NCBI GenBank assembly: GCA_002683655.1
Contig: NYTS01000087.1
Location: forward strand, 1 to 36,434
From: Deltaproteobacteria bacterium
Lineage (GTDB): Bacteria; SAR324; NAC60-12
DNA: 36,434 bases
Direction of reading: 5' to 3'
In this document: piece by piece, positions 7,916 through 17,229 of the stretch
Layout: the number at the start of each line of letters is the position of its first letter
Numbering within the stretch: position 1 is the first letter of the stretch
Made by a program: the position numbers and the translations under genes
Notes under the pieces: model-generated
What the model was told of the DNA's origin: nothing
What the model saw: the letters and a program-made list of their open reading frames with translations, nothing else
The model's database searches: none

Positions 7916-9115
7916 ATGAAGAGAACGAATTTTTTCAAGAAAGTTGCGTTGGTGATGGCGGGAAGCTTAATCCTTCCAGCTGTTGCATTTGCAGACATCA
8001 AGATGGGAATCATTCTTGGCTTTACAGGTCCCATTGAATCTTTGACACCTGACATGGCTGGCTCAGCAGAAGTTGCCTTCAAAGAAGCCTCTGATTCCAG
8101 CAATCTGCTAGGTGGTGAAAAAATTGTGGTTGTGAGAGCTGATTCAACTTGCATTGATGCTGGAGCAGCTACTGCAGCAGCTGAGAGACTTGTGACATCA
8201 GAAAAAGTAGCAGCCATCATGGGTGCAGATTGTTCAGGTGTTACAACGGCAATTGCCAACAATGTCGCCGTTCCAAACGGTGTCCCGATGATCTCTCCTT
8301 CAGCTACTTCTCCTGCCCTGACAACCATTAAAGACAATGGTTACTTCTTCAGGACAGCTCCTTCAGATGCACGCCAGGGCCAGGTACTGGCAAAAATTGT
8401 GATGGATCGAGGTATCTCTGAGATAGCTGTCACTCATACCAACAATGACTATGGCAAGGGCTTGACGGATTCCTTCAACAGTGCATACACCGCACTTGGG
8501 GGTAAAATCTCTGCAACGGTACCTCATGAAGACGGTAAAGCGGACTATTCGGCAGAAGTAGCTTCCCTCGATGCATCTGGTGCAGAGGTCCTAGCAGTAT
8601 TTGGATATGTAGATCAGGGTGGGCGATATATGATTCAAACATCACTCGACACTGGAGCTTTTGATAAATTTATTCTCGCAGATGGTATGTACGGTGATTC
8701 CCTTCTTGAGAACATAGATGGTGACCTAACAGGTACTTTTGGAAGTGTACCTGGTACAGCATCAAATGGTGCAGATATTTTCAAGAAGATTGCGGCTGAT
8801 GCGGGCTTAAATGCTGGTGGCCCTTACACCGGTGAATCATACGATGCAGCGGCACTTCTTGTTTTGGCAATGCAGAGAGCCAGATCCACAAATGGTGAAT
8901 CTATTGCGGATAATTTGTTGGCTGTCGCTAACGCTCCTGGTACAAAAATTCTCCCAGGCGAATTAGCAAAAGGACTGAGTATTCTAAACAGTGGCGGACC
9001 AATTGATTATGTTGGCGCTACCAACGTGGAATTAGACGGGGTTGGCGAAACCTTCGGTTCCTACAGGGAATTCGAAATTGATGACAAGGCCTTCAAAACT
9101 GTTCGATTCCGCTGA
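7916..9115 (+). CDS. Branched-chain amino acid-type ABC transporter substrate-binding protein (LivJ-like)
   Basis: A periplasmic binding protein of 399 residues (HAAT family, peripla_BP_6 fold). The signal peptide is residues 1-23: basic MKRTNFFKK, a hydrophobic core and cleavage after PAVAFA. The mature part begins DIKMGIILGFTGPIE, typical of LivJ/AmiC-like proteins. Conserved segments include MISPSATSPALT and THTNNDYGKG. An in-frame ATG at 7892 adds 8 residues, but the start at 7916 follows GAGGG and gives a proper signal peptide. It faces its own transporter genes tail to tail. The ligand is unknown; the divergent flavoprotein hints at an N-methyl or secondary amine amino acid. Confidence 0.9.
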   Translation: MKRTNFFKKVALVMAGSLILPAVAFADIKMGIILGFTGPIESLTPDMAGSAEVAFKEASDSSNLLGGEKIVVVRADSTCIDAGAATAAAERLVTSEKVAAIMGADCSGVTTAIANNVAVPNGVPMISPSATSPALTTIKDNGYFFRTAPSDARQGQVLAKIVMDRGISEIAVTHTNNDYGKGLTDSFNSAYTALGGKISATVPHEDGKADYSAEVASLDASGAEVLAVFGYVDQGGRYMIQTSLDTGAFDKFILADGMYGDSLLENIDGDLTGTFGSVPGTASNGADIFKKIAADAGLNAGGPYTGESYDAAALLVLAMQRARSTNGESIADNLLAVANAPGTKILPGELAKGLSILNSGGPIDYVGATNVELDGVGETFGSYREFEIDDKAFKTVRFR

Positions 9116-9128
9116 TTATCATTCTCAA

Positions 9129-9151
9129 AACCAGCCCCTCTTGGGCTGGTT
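9129..9151. terminator. Bidirectional stem-loop terminator
   Basis: A perfect 9-bp stem, AACCAGCCC (9129-9137) with GGGCTGGTT (9143-9151), and a 5-base loop. It lies between the stop codons of two convergent genes. The T tract is short on both sides (TTCCTCCTT on plus, GGTTTTGAG on minus), but the position and the GC-rich stem fit a terminator shared by both transcripts. Confidence 0.75.
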
Positions 9152-9162
9152 CCTCCTTCATA

Positions 9163-10524
9163 TCAATCGGTGCGATTAGTGTTTTTCTCAGGCAAAATGC
9201 CTGCAGGTCGAAACCGTAGTACTAAAATCATAATCAACCCCATAACTACCATCCTCAAATGAGGGGCAACATTAATAAAATGTTGACGGAGAGGATTCTG
9301 CTCACTGAGAAATGAGTTCAAGTTTTCCACCAACCAAAGTGCAACTGGTTCAGCTTCAATCCAAGTAAACCAAGTGATAAAAGCACCAAGCACTGCCCCA
9401 AGATTATTACCACTTCCTCCGATGATTACCATAACCCAGATCAGGAAGGTGAATCTCAAAGGGATGTATGAACCTGGCGTAAACTGACCATCCAATGTGG
9501 TAAGCATCGCACCCGCTACACCAATGACCGCAGATCCCAAAATGAATACCTGCCGATGACGGTTCGTCACGTCCTTTCCCATTGCAGCAGCGGCAATTTC
9601 GTTATCACGAATCGCACGCATCATTCTACCCCAAGGAGAATTCAAGGCTAGTGCAGCTAAACCAAGGATTACTAGGAGCACTGTCAGGAAGAAGCCTGAG
9701 TAGCAGAGCTTGACGAAGACCCCTGAAGCAGACATCACCATCTCTTGGAAAAATTCTTCACTAACTTGGTTTGGATCAGCTGAATGTAATCTGATGACCA
9801 AATCTATGAACCACTGGCTTTGTTGAAGGTCTACTTCGTAAGGGACAGGCCGCTCCAAGCCAGTGACATTCTTCACACCTCTCGTCAACCAATCCTCATT
9901 CTTAAGAATCGAGATCATAATCTCTGAGATCCCAAGCGTAGCGATCGCAAAGTAGTCAGAACGTAGCCCAAGCGCAACTCTTCCTACCACCCAAGCTAAT
10001 CCAGCCGCAGTTGCTCCACCTGCTATCCAAGAAATTAAGATTGGGAGACCAAGTCCTCCAAGAAAACCTGTTTGAGCCGGATCAACTGCTTCTATACTTA
10101 GCGAGGCTTGCTCATAAAAATGGCGTAGCAACGCATATCCACCGAGTAGCCATACAAAGAATATCACCCTTCGAATGGATCCTTCTGGTACTTTTTTTCT
10201 AATCAACCAAGCTCCCAAAACAGTTGAAACCAAAGTAATGAAAGCTAATCCAGTATCCAATCCACCAACGGCCCATGCTTCACCAACTGGCGAGTAAGAG
10301 ACTAAGACCGCCGCCAGTCCTCCTAAGGCTGTTGAAGCCATTACTCCAGCATTGAACAAACCCGCATAGCCCCACTGAATATTCAGTCCAAGAGACATGA
10401 CCGCTGAGATCAAACAAAGGTTCAGGATAGCCAGGCTCACATTCCAAGACTGTGTGGCACCTACTATTCCCAGTAGGAGAGCCATGATTGCAAAGCTGAT
10501 GATCGCTCTTTGTGAATTATTCAA
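9163..10524 (-). CDS. Branched-chain amino acid-type ABC transporter permease (LivM-like)
   Basis: The second inner-membrane permease of the HAAT importer, 453 residues, somewhat long for LivM (about 320-420). It has many hydrophobic helices, an N-terminal region with GLNIQWGYAGLFNAG typical of LivM, and the coupling-helix region SPWGRMMRAIRDNEIAA followed by IGGSGNNLGAVLGA. The extra length lies in the segment between about residues 85 and 160, which holds additional hydrophobic stretches. Its ATG overlaps the end of the LivH-like gene by 4 bases (10521-10524), so the two are translationally coupled. It is the last gene of the minus-strand transporter operon. Confidence 0.9.
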   Translation of the reverse strand: MNNSQRAIISFAIMALLLGIVGATQSWNVSLAILNLCLISAVMSLGLNIQWGYAGLFNAGVMASTALGGLAAVLVSYSPVGEAWAVGGLDTGLAFITLVSTVLGAWLIRKKVPEGSIRRVIFFVWLLGGYALLRHFYEQASLSIEAVDPAQTGFLGGLGLPILISWIAGGATAAGLAWVVGRVALGLRSDYFAIATLGISEIMISILKNEDWLTRGVKNVTGLERPVPYEVDLQQSQWFIDLVIRLHSADPNQVSEEFFQEMVMSASGVFVKLCYSGFFLTVLLVILGLAALALNSPWGRMMRAIRDNEIAAAAMGKDVTNRHRQVFILGSAVIGVAGAMLTTLDGQFTPGSYIPLRFTFLIWVMVIIGGSGNNLGAVLGAFITWFTWIEAEPVALWLVENLNSFLSEQNPLRQHFINVAPHLRMVVMGLIMILVLRFRPAGILPEKNTNRTD

Positions 10525-11531
10525 AGCACCCTCCCTTTGAAAAGACCAGTAGGCCGAATCAAAAGGACTAGGACCAGAATCAAAAAAGAAACTGCAAACT
10601 TGTATTCTGTACTGAGCAACTGGACCAAACCTTCAGGAGACCAACCTTCAGGACCAAGATATCTGAGGAATTTTTTGAATGCGTAGGTTGTCGTGACTTC
10701 CGAGAAAGCGACAATGTAGCCTCCTAGAATAGCCCCAAGGGGTTGGCCAATTCCACCAACAATGGCAGCAGCAAAAATAGGTAGGAGCAGGTGGAAATAG
10801 ATCAGTGGTTTGTAGCTTTTATCAAGACCATAGAGGACACCCGCGAGAGTAATCAGGACAGCGCTGATAAACCAGGTTGTTCGAACCACCTTTTCAGGGT
10901 CAACACCTGAAAGCAAAGCAAGATCTTCATTATCTGAGAATGCTCGCATAGCTTTGCCCATCTTGGTTTTTTGTAAGAACCAAAACAGCCAGGAGACTGC
11001 CAGTATCGCCAATAAAACGGTTAAAACCTGAGTTTGCTTGAGTGCCAGGCCTTCTTTGAGGCCGGACCACTTTTTAAATTCTCCAGCTTTAATGAGAAAT
11101 TTTAGACCATCCATGAAAATTATTTCGTCTGTCCCAATGAACAACCGGACGACCCCATTCAGCATGAACATTACCCCAACCGAGGCGATCACAAAGATGA
11201 CAGGCTTACTCTTCCTTTGACGATAGTAGCTAAATACACTTCGTTCAATAGCCCAGACTAATAGGCCTGTGATCAGGATTCCAAACGGAAGGGCAAGGAG
11301 AGCTGTAGGCAGGATTCCGGTAGTAAAACCAATTGACTGAAACCACCAGGTGATAAAGATCGTGCTGACAGTTGCAAAAGACATCATTTCACCATGCGCA
11401 AAATTAGCGAAGCGCATGATGCCAAAGACAATTGTTACCCCGAGAGCGCCAAGGGCAAGTTGAGACCCATAAACCAAAGAAGGAATGAAGACGTAATTAG
11501 AGAGCAGAACAATCGCGTTCAAAGAATCCAT
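10521..11531 (-). CDS. Branched-chain amino acid-type ABC transporter permease (LivH-like)
   Basis: A multi-pass inner-membrane permease of 336 residues. The N-terminal LGALGVTIVFGIMRFANFAHG with its GEMM continuation is the LivH hallmark. The segment KAMRAFSDNEDLALLSGVD is the cytoplasmic coupling loop, and AAIVGGIGQPLGAILGGYI follows. It starts 2 bases after the LivF-like stop region and overlaps the LivM-like gene by 4 bases. It forms the heterodimeric channel with the LivM-like protein. Confidence 0.9.
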   Translation of the reverse strand: MDSLNAIVLLSNYVFIPSLVYGSQLALGALGVTIVFGIMRFANFAHGEMMSFATVSTIFITWWFQSIGFTTGILPTALLALPFGILITGLLVWAIERSVFSYYRQRKSKPVIFVIASVGVMFMLNGVVRLFIGTDEIIFMDGLKFLIKAGEFKKWSGLKEGLALKQTQVLTVLLAILAVSWLFWFLQKTKMGKAMRAFSDNEDLALLSGVDPEKVVRTTWFISAVLITLAGVLYGLDKSYKPLIYFHLLLPIFAAAIVGGIGQPLGAILGGYIVAFSEVTTTYAFKKFLRYLGPEGWSPEGLVQLLSTEYKFAVSFLILVLVLLIRPTGLFKGRVL

Positions 11532-11533
11532 TG

Positions 11534-12250
11534 CTATCCACCAAGAAAGGAGCGACGAACTTCCTCATTGGCAAGGAGTACTTGGCCAGAATCTGTAAAG
11601 CGATTCTGGCCTGTCACTAATACAAATCCCTTGTCAGCGATTGTAAGTGCCTGTCGAGCGTTTTGTTCCACCATTAAAATCGCAATTCCTGTTTGTTTTA
11701 CCTCAATGATGCGCTCGAAAAGCTCATCCATGACAATTGGAGAGACACCTGCTGTTGGTTCGTCGAGCATCAATACGCTCGGTTTCGTCATCAATGCTCG
11801 CCCCACAGCAACTTGTTGTCGCTGTCCTCCGGAAAGTTCTCCTGCTGGTTGGAAACGCTTTTCTTTCAGAACTGGAAACAATTCATAAACCTGACTCATC
11901 GTATCTGAATAGTCTTCGGTGCGAACATACGCACCCAGCTCCAGATTTTCTTCAACGGTCATGCTACTGAAGACATTATTGGTTTGAGGAACGAAGGCCA
12001 TGCCAAGTTGAACCCTTTGTTGTGGGGACATGTTCGTGATGTCCTGCCCCGCAAGCATGACTTTCCCTTTTAGGACCTTCAGCATACCCAAAAGCGCCTT
12101 CATAGCGGTCGATTTACCTGCTCCATTTGGACCGACAACAACAGAGATTTCTCCGGGAGCTGCAGAGATTGTGCAGCCTTTGAGAATATCTCCAGTTCCA
12201 TAACCACCAATCAAATTTTCACCAAGGAGATAACTCATTGCCTGTTTCAC
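11534..12250 (-). CDS. Branched-chain amino acid-type ABC transporter ATPase (LivF-like)
   Basis: One of the two ATPases of the HAAT importer, 238 residues, the usual LivF size. Walker A is GPNGAGKS, the Q-loop is FVPQTNNVF, the ABC signature is LSGGQRQQ, and Walker B is VLMLDEPTAG with the H-loop position taken by MVEQNARQA as in other LivF proteins. It lies 10 bases after the LivG-like gene and just before the LivH-like gene. An alternative start 4 codons in (M5) would leave the domain intact. Confidence 0.9.
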   Translation of the reverse strand: MKQAMSYLLGENLIGGYGTGDILKGCTISAAPGEISVVVGPNGAGKSTAMKALLGMLKVLKGKVMLAGQDITNMSPQQRVQLGMAFVPQTNNVFSSMTVEENLELGAYVRTEDYSDTMSQVYELFPVLKEKRFQPAGELSGGQRQQVAVGRALMTKPSVLMLDEPTAGVSPIVMDELFERIIEVKQTGIAILMVEQNARQALTIADKGFVLVTGQNRFTDSGQVLLANEEVRRSFLGG

Positions 12251-12260
12251 AAAAACCCTC

Positions 12261-13034
12261 TTAGCTCAGTCCCGATGAAGCTCCACGACCAAGATAAGCT
12301 TCTATCACCATTTCATTTGATTTCACTTCTTCAGCTGTGCCTTCAGTCAGCAGCTTTCCTTCTGCCATCACGATCACTGGATTACAGAGCCGACTGATGA
12401 AATCCATATCGTGTTCGATCATGCAGAAGGTGTATCCTTTCTCCTGATTCATCAACTCGATTGCTTCTCCGATTTCTTTCAGCAAAGTCCGGTTTACCCC
12501 TGCACCGACTTCATCCAAAATAACCACCTTGGCATCAACCATCATGGTTCGACCCAATTCCAGCAACTTCTTCTGTCCACCCGACAAATTTCCAGCAAGT
12601 TCATCAGCGACATGTCGAATATTGAGAAATTCCATGACTTCATCTGCTTTTATGTTAATTTTTCTCTCTTGCTGATGAAGAGTTGTGCGCTGAAACCACG
12701 CACCTATCAGGCTTTCACCCAATTGATTCGGGGCAACCATCATCAAATTCTCACGTGCTGTCAAACTGTTAAATTCGTGAGGAATTTGAAAGGTTCGAAG
12801 GAGTCCTTTGGAAAAAAGTTGGTGTGGTTTTAATCTAGTTACATCCTCTCCATCAAGTAGGATTTGTCCTTGATCAGGCGGAAAGGTACCTGCAATCAGA
12901 TTGAATAGGGTTGTTTTTCCAGCTCCATTGGGACCTATTAATCCTGTAATCAACCCTTTCTGAATTTCTAGACTTATTCCGTTTACTGCCTGGACTCCGC
13001 CAAAATGTTTATAAAGGTTTCGAACAGAGATCAC
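12261..13034 (-). CDS. Branched-chain amino acid-type ABC transporter ATPase (LivG-like)
   Basis: The first gene of the minus-strand transporter operon, an ATPase of 257 residues. Walker A is GPNGAGKTTLFN, the signature is LSGGQKKLLELGR, and Walker B is VVILDEVGAG, where the usual DEP is DEV. The switch histidine is in CMIEHDMDF. The C-terminal segment with GRGASS matches LivG. The start is GTG at 13034, because a TGA stop lies 5 codons upstream in frame and no ATG is available; the ribosome binding site is weak. Order livG-livF-livH-livM without the binding protein is unusual, as the binding protein is transcribed toward this operon. Confidence 0.88.
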   Translation of the reverse strand: MISVRNLYKHFGGVQAVNGISLEIQKGLITGLIGPNGAGKTTLFNLIAGTFPPDQGQILLDGEDVTRLKPHQLFSKGLLRTFQIPHEFNSLTARENLMMVAPNQLGESLIGAWFQRTTLHQQERKINIKADEVMEFLNIRHVADELAGNLSGGQKKLLELGRTMMVDAKVVILDEVGAGVNRTLLKEIGEAIELMNQEKGYTFCMIEHDMDFISRLCNPVIVMAEGKLLTEGTAEEVKSNEMVIEAYLGRGASSGLS

Positions 13035-13379
13035 GTAGGGGATTTCTCAATGATGAGTTTTAAGACTTGGGGGGTAAGTAGGACTCAGGTGACCTAGTTC
13101 AACAAACCAAATTCAAGCTTCGCTGAACAAATACCATCAATAGTTAGTAAATGCACATTTCAGAATATATATAAAATCAAAAATAGTTGTAGTTTCCATC
13201 TTTTCAGTAATGAAATAATGTTAAATTTGAGGGAAGATGCTTGTTTAGCTTCATCAGAAAGTCAAGCGCACTTGGTTTTACAAATTTCCCTGAGCAGGTT
13301 TTAGCTTCCATTGGTGAGATTATTTCCTGTCTAGTTAAATTCAAAGATTGTTGATAAATGAATATCTTAAAGAAAAACT
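13035..13379. promoter_or_regulatory. Divergent intergenic region, promoters expected but not resolved
   Basis: This 345-base non-coding stretch separates the LivG-like gene (minus) from the phosphodiesterase gene (plus), so both promoters should lie here. It is AT-rich in the middle (an alternating AT run near 13166-13176) with no convincing -35/-10 pair, strong hairpin or small ORF. I cannot point to a regulator site. Confidence 0.35.
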
Positions 13380-14174
13380 ATGAAAATCATACAATTAACT
13401 GATCTTCACCTCGTTCCTAAAGGTCAGAAAATCCATGAGATAGACCCCGGTCAACGTCTTGAACAGGCGTTGGCGAACATCAAGCTTAGGCATCCTGACT
13501 TGGATCTGCTTGTAATTACTGGTGATCTTTGCAATGAAGGGGATACGCTCTCCTATCGCCTTCTCAGAGCGTTACTAGAAAAATATGAACTAAATTATCA
13601 GCTTGTGCTTGGAAATCACGACCAGCGAGAACCATTCAGAGGTGTTTTTCCAGAAACAGCAATAGACCCGCATGGTTTCATTCAATCCAAACTGCAATCT
13701 GATGGGGATGTCTATCTCTTTTTGGATACTTTACAGGAAGGCAAAGTTGCAGGTAGTTATTGTGAAAAAAGACAAGACTGGTTGCGGAACGCATTGAAGA
13801 GTCACTCAAATAATCCTGTTTACGTCTTTCTTCACCATCCTCCCTTCAAGGTGGGCATGAAGGAAATGGACAACTGCAATCTAGCTGATGGCGAGCTCTT
13901 AGGGGAGATCCTGAATTCTCACGCCAACATAAAACACTTATTCTGCGGGCATTTGCATAGACCACTTCATGGCGTTTGGCGAGGGATACCTTTTACATGT
14001 CAGCCTTCGACCGTCCACCAATTTACTTTCACAACCGAGAATTTGCCCTTTCAACTGATCAAGGAACCACCAATTTACTCAGTTATTACTTTGTCGGATT
14101 GGGGAATGGTTGTGCATCAACATCAATATCTGGAAGATGCAGAAAGCGGCAGGTTCGAGGAGATGGAAAATTGA
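13380..14174 (+). CDS. cpdA: Class III cyclic-nucleotide phosphodiesterase-like metallophosphoesterase (CpdA-like)
   Basis: A binuclear-metal phosphodiesterase of 264 residues, likely hydrolysing cAMP or another phosphodiester. All family metal ligands are visible: D8 and H10 (TDLHL), D49 (TGDL), N79-H80-D81 (GNHD), H152 (LHHPP) and H191/H193 (GHLHR). The G-x3-MD-x4-L element around residues 159-168 is typical of the CpdA/Rv0805 group, as opposed to UshA- or ApaH-type proteins. The ATG at 13380 begins exactly at the first beta strand; the ribosome binding site is weak. It is followed by an orphan ABC ATPase. Assignment to cAMP is a family inference; glycerophosphodiester activity (GpdQ) is an alternative. 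Confidence 0.78.
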   Translation: MKIIQLTDLHLVPKGQKIHEIDPGQRLEQALANIKLRHPDLDLLVITGDLCNEGDTLSYRLLRALLEKYELNYQLVLGNHDQREPFRGVFPETAIDPHGFIQSKLQSDGDVYLFLDTLQEGKVAGSYCEKRQDWLRNALKSHSNNPVYVFLHHPPFKVGMKEMDNCNLADGELLGEILNSHANIKHLFCGHLHRPLHGVWRGIPFTCQPSTVHQFTFTTENLPFQLIKEPPIYSVITLSDWGMVVHQHQYLEDAESGRFEEMEN

Positions 14175-14242
14175 ATCCATTTCTGAGTGAATTGCCCTTA
14201 CTCCCTTACAGTACTTCTGAATTAAGCCTTTGGTATTTCTGA

Positions 14243-15223
14243 ATGCAAGAAACCGAAAATAGTTCCAACCTATTGACACTGAAAGACTATGATCTCAGCC
14301 TAAATTCTGAGAAAGGTCCTGTCCAGGTTCTTAACAAGGTCAACATCACACTGAATGCGCAGGAGACCGTTGGTCTTGTCGGAGAATCTGGCTGCGGAAA
14401 ATCGATGACAGCATTGTCAATGATGGGTTTGCTTTCGAACAAAATAATAGCTGAAAATCAGGGAGAGCTCTTATGGAGAGGCGAAAATCTTTCAAATGCT
14501 TGCAATAAACGATGGCGCGAGTTGCGCGGAAAAGAAATGGCGATGATCTTTCAGGAACCGATGACTGCCTTGAATCCTGTACTGACGATTTATGAGCAAC
14601 TTGATGAAGTACTGAAGGAACATTCTTCTTTAGGAAATCAAGACCGTAGAAAGAAAATTTCTGATCTTTTGAGGCAAGTAGGGCTTCGAGATGTTGACAG
14701 CAAGCTAGAGTGGTATCCGCATCAATTCTCTGGAGGCATGAGGCAGAGAGTGATGATAGCTATGGCCCTCGTCTGTGAGCCAGATTTATTGATCGCTGAT
14801 GAGCCAACAACCGCTTTGGATGTGACTACACAAGCACAGATTCTCAGGCTAATCAAAAATCTTCAAAGAGAACGCAAGATGGCCTTGCTTTTCATCTCAC
14901 ATGATTTGGATGTCGTAGGCTTTCTAGCAGACCGAATTGTGATCATGTATGCTGGAGAAGTAGTTGAAGATCTACTGGTTGAACAATTGGAGAGCCCTGC
15001 ACATCCTTACACCATCGCACTTCAGCAAGCTCGGCCACGACCTGGAAAATCCAATTTTGGTTTTGAACCAATCCCTGGGACCCTGCCGCAACCTGGGTCG
15101 ATCTTGATAGGATGTCGATTCAGGGATCGATGCGCAAAAGCGAATAAACAATGTGAAATAAACCCTCCTTGGCAATTCCAAAAGAACCAACATCGGGTTC
15201 GTTGCTGGCATCCAAAAATTTAG
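14243..15223 (+). CDS. Oligopeptide/dipeptide ABC transporter ATPase, DppD/OppD-like, orphan
   Basis: An ATPase of 326 residues from the peptide/nickel importer family. Walker A is GESGCGKS, the Q-loop is [12 protein letters not shown], the signature is FSGGMRQRV, and Walker B is [12 protein letters not shown] with switch histidine in LFISHD. The C-terminal oligopeptide-binding extension (about residues 235-320) has the four-cysteine-containing segment with IGCRFRDRC and a later C. No permease, binding protein or DppF partner is nearby, which is odd because this family works as a five-gene set. The ribosome binding site before 14243 is weak. Confidence 0.88.
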   Translation: MQETENSSNLLTLKDYDLSLNSEKGPVQVLNKVNITLNAQETVGLVGESGCGKSMTALSMMGLLSNKIIAENQGELLWRGENLSNACNKRWRELRGKEMAMIFQEPMTALNPVLTIYEQLDEVLKEHSSLGNQDRRKKISDLLRQVGLRDVDSKLEWYPHQFSGGMRQRVMIAMALVCEPDLLIADEPTTALDVTTQAQILRLIKNLQRERKMALLFISHDLDVVGFLADRIVIMYAGEVVEDLLVEQLESPAHPYTIALQQARPRPGKSNFGFEPIPGTLPQPGSILIGCRFRDRCAKANKQCEINPPWQFQKNQHRVRCWHPKI

Positions 15224-15236
15224 AAGAGAGAAGTGA

Positions 15237-16256
15237 ATGGCTACAATGACAATCGAAAATCTTGGTTTTCCTTGGGCTACCAGAGATCCATTTTTATTTT
15301 GTGTTCATCATCTGGACTTTTATCCCAAAGGGAATGGCAAAGGAGGGCCTGCAGCAACACTCCGAGGACGTCAGATCGGAAATGATTTTATCATCAAAGA
15401 TGGTTGGCGAATGTACCATGGAGATAAGATTCCTGGGTTTCCAGCGCACCCACACCGTGGTTTTGAAACAGTGACTGTTGTTCAGAGAGGAATGGTGGAC
15501 CATGCTGACTCGATGGGAGCTGCGGGTCGTTATGGTGGTGGTGATGTTCAGTGGCTGACAGCTGGATCTGGGGTTCAGCACTCAGAGATGTTTCCGCTGC
15601 TTGAAGAGAATCAAGGTAATACTTTGGAATTATTCCAAATCTGGCTCAATCTACCTAAGCATCGAAAAATGGTTGATCCCAACTTTAAAATGCTTTGGGC
15701 AGAGACAATTCCAACAAGTACTTTTGAAGATGAAGAAGGGCACAGCATTAAGGTTATTCAATACTGTAAAAGTATTGGAACTAAAAAAGGGCCAGTGCCA
15801 ACTCCTTACTCATGGGCCGTTGAGCCAATCAATGATGTGGCAATTTGGGTAATTTCACTTGATGAACAAGCTAGATGGGAATTACCAGAGGTTCTGAAGG
15901 GAGTGAACCGAAGTTTGTACATTTACGAAGGAAAATCCGTTGAAGTTGCAGGTGAGCAGTTAAAACTTAATCAGGTGTGCCACATTAATCAGTCAGAGAG
16001 CTTGAAGATTAAAAATGGTGAAAGCTCTGCGAAGCTTCTTCTCCTGCAGGCCAGACCCATTGGCGAACCAGTTGTGCAATATGGGCCCTTTGTGATGAAT
16101 TCACGACAAGAAATTGTTGATACTTTTGAGGAATATCGGCGAACCCAATTCGGAGGATGGCCTTGGAAAAGTCCTGATCAAATTCATGGATTCCTAAGTG
16201 GAAGATTTGCAAGACATGCTAATGGGGTCGAAGAAAAACCAACTATCCCCAATTGA
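15237..16256 (+). CDS. Pirin family protein
   Basis: A bicupin protein of 339 residues, longer than the usual 230-300. The metal-binding residues of pirin are present: two histidines in AHPHRGFE, and the later histidine and glutamate in SGVQHSEM. The GGGDVQWLTAG segment and the C-terminal half with LLLQARPIGEPVVQYGPFV match the second cupin. Pirins are iron proteins with reported quercetinase or redox-sensor roles; which applies here cannot be told. It starts 13 bases after the orphan ATPase with a GAGAAG-type ribosome binding site. It converges on menA with 36 bases between. Confidence 0.88.
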   Translation: MATMTIENLGFPWATRDPFLFCVHHLDFYPKGNGKGGPAATLRGRQIGNDFIIKDGWRMYHGDKIPGFPAHPHRGFETVTVVQRGMVDHADSMGAAGRYGGGDVQWLTAGSGVQHSEMFPLLEENQGNTLELFQIWLNLPKHRKMVDPNFKMLWAETIPTSTFEDEEGHSIKVIQYCKSIGTKKGPVPTPYSWAVEPINDVAIWVISLDEQARWELPEVLKGVNRSLYIYEGKSVEVAGEQLKLNQVCHINQSESLKIKNGESSAKLLLLQARPIGEPVVQYGPFVMNSRQEIVDTFEEYRRTQFGGWPWKSPDQIHGFLSGRFARHANGVEEKPTIPN

Positions 16257-16292
16257 TTGGAGCTGACTCTTATCTCAGACGTTGAGAAATAT

Positions 16293-17210
16293 TTAATCAA
16301 TGAAGGCTGGACCGGCTACCCATCCTACTGAAAAAAGCAGTGACTGAATTAAAAGTATTTTTCCAGTAGTCCCCAAAACGCCATTCAATTCTCTACCTTT
16401 GGTACCAGAAAGGACCATCTTGATCACACCAAGTATGGGCCACAACGCCAACAAACTGAGTAAAGCAGGCCAGTGACTTGGTTCATTAGCAACCAAGAAA
16501 ATTGGTAGGGTTGCACTCAAAATTAATGTGAATTGAATCTCTCTCCGAACAAAATTCTCTCCAAACCGCACAGCAAGGGTTCGCTTCGCAACCTTCGCAT
16601 CAGTCGGAGCATCACGAAGATTATTGACCGCAATTAACGCTGTAGCAGTCAATCCAGGAATAAAGCCGGCTAGAATTGTCAATTCGCTCCACTGAAGTGC
16701 TTGAACATAATAGGTTCCTGATACTGCGATTGGACCAAAAAAAAGCATGACAAAGATATCCCCTAACCCATGATACGCCAGAGGGAAGGGTCCACCCGTA
16801 TAAAGAATGCCCGAAGTAATTGAGAGCAGTCCAATCAGCAAAATTTCCCAGCCACCTCTGAGAACCAGAAAAAAGCCACACAGCACAGCCATTGCAAAAA
16901 CAATCACAAACAACTGCTTCACTGCATCAGGTTCCAGCAGTCCTGATTGTGTTACTCGCTTGGGTCCGAGACGTTCAGAAGTATCCGCACCTTTGAAAAA
17001 GTCATAATAGTCATTCGAAAAATTTGTTCCAATTTGAATAAGGACTGCGGCAAACAAACATAAGAGGCACGAAAGCAGATGAAACAATCCATCTGAAATG
17101 GCCATCGAAGTACCGATCAGGACCGGGGCAACCGCTGCTCCAAGAGTTTTTGGTCTTATTGCGATTAGCCAAGCTGACCTTTGGATCCATAGATTACTGA
17201 GGTGAATCAC
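16293..17210 (-). CDS. menA: 1,4-dihydroxy-2-naphthoate polyprenyltransferase
   Basis: An integral-membrane prenyltransferase of 305 residues (UbiA superfamily) that attaches the isoprenoid tail in menaquinone synthesis. The N-terminal segment IRPKTLGAAVAPVLIGT is the MenA signature. The first Asp-rich motif is NDYYDFFKGAD and the second is NNLRDAPTDAKVAKRTLAVR. About eight hydrophobic helices can be counted. No other men genes are in the window, so the pathway is dispersed. It indicates a menaquinone-using respiratory chain. Confidence 0.92.
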   Translation of the reverse strand: MIHLSNLWIQRSAWLIAIRPKTLGAAVAPVLIGTSMAISDGLFHLLSCLLCLFAAVLIQIGTNFSNDYYDFFKGADTSERLGPKRVTQSGLLEPDAVKQLFVIVFAMAVLCGFFLVLRGGWEILLIGLLSITSGILYTGGPFPLAYHGLGDIFVMLFFGPIAVSGTYYVQALQWSELTILAGFIPGLTATALIAVNNLRDAPTDAKVAKRTLAVRFGENFVRREIQFTLILSATLPIFLVANEPSHWPALLSLLALWPILGVIKMVLSGTKGRELNGVLGTTGKILLIQSLLFSVGWVAGPAFID

Positions 17211-17229
17211 ATTCCATCATCATTACAGT

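Noticed and set aside
11394-11970. Several plus-strand ORFs opposite the LivF- and LivH-like genes.
   Set aside because: They are antisense shadows of well-supported genes, with no recognisable motifs or ribosome binding sites.
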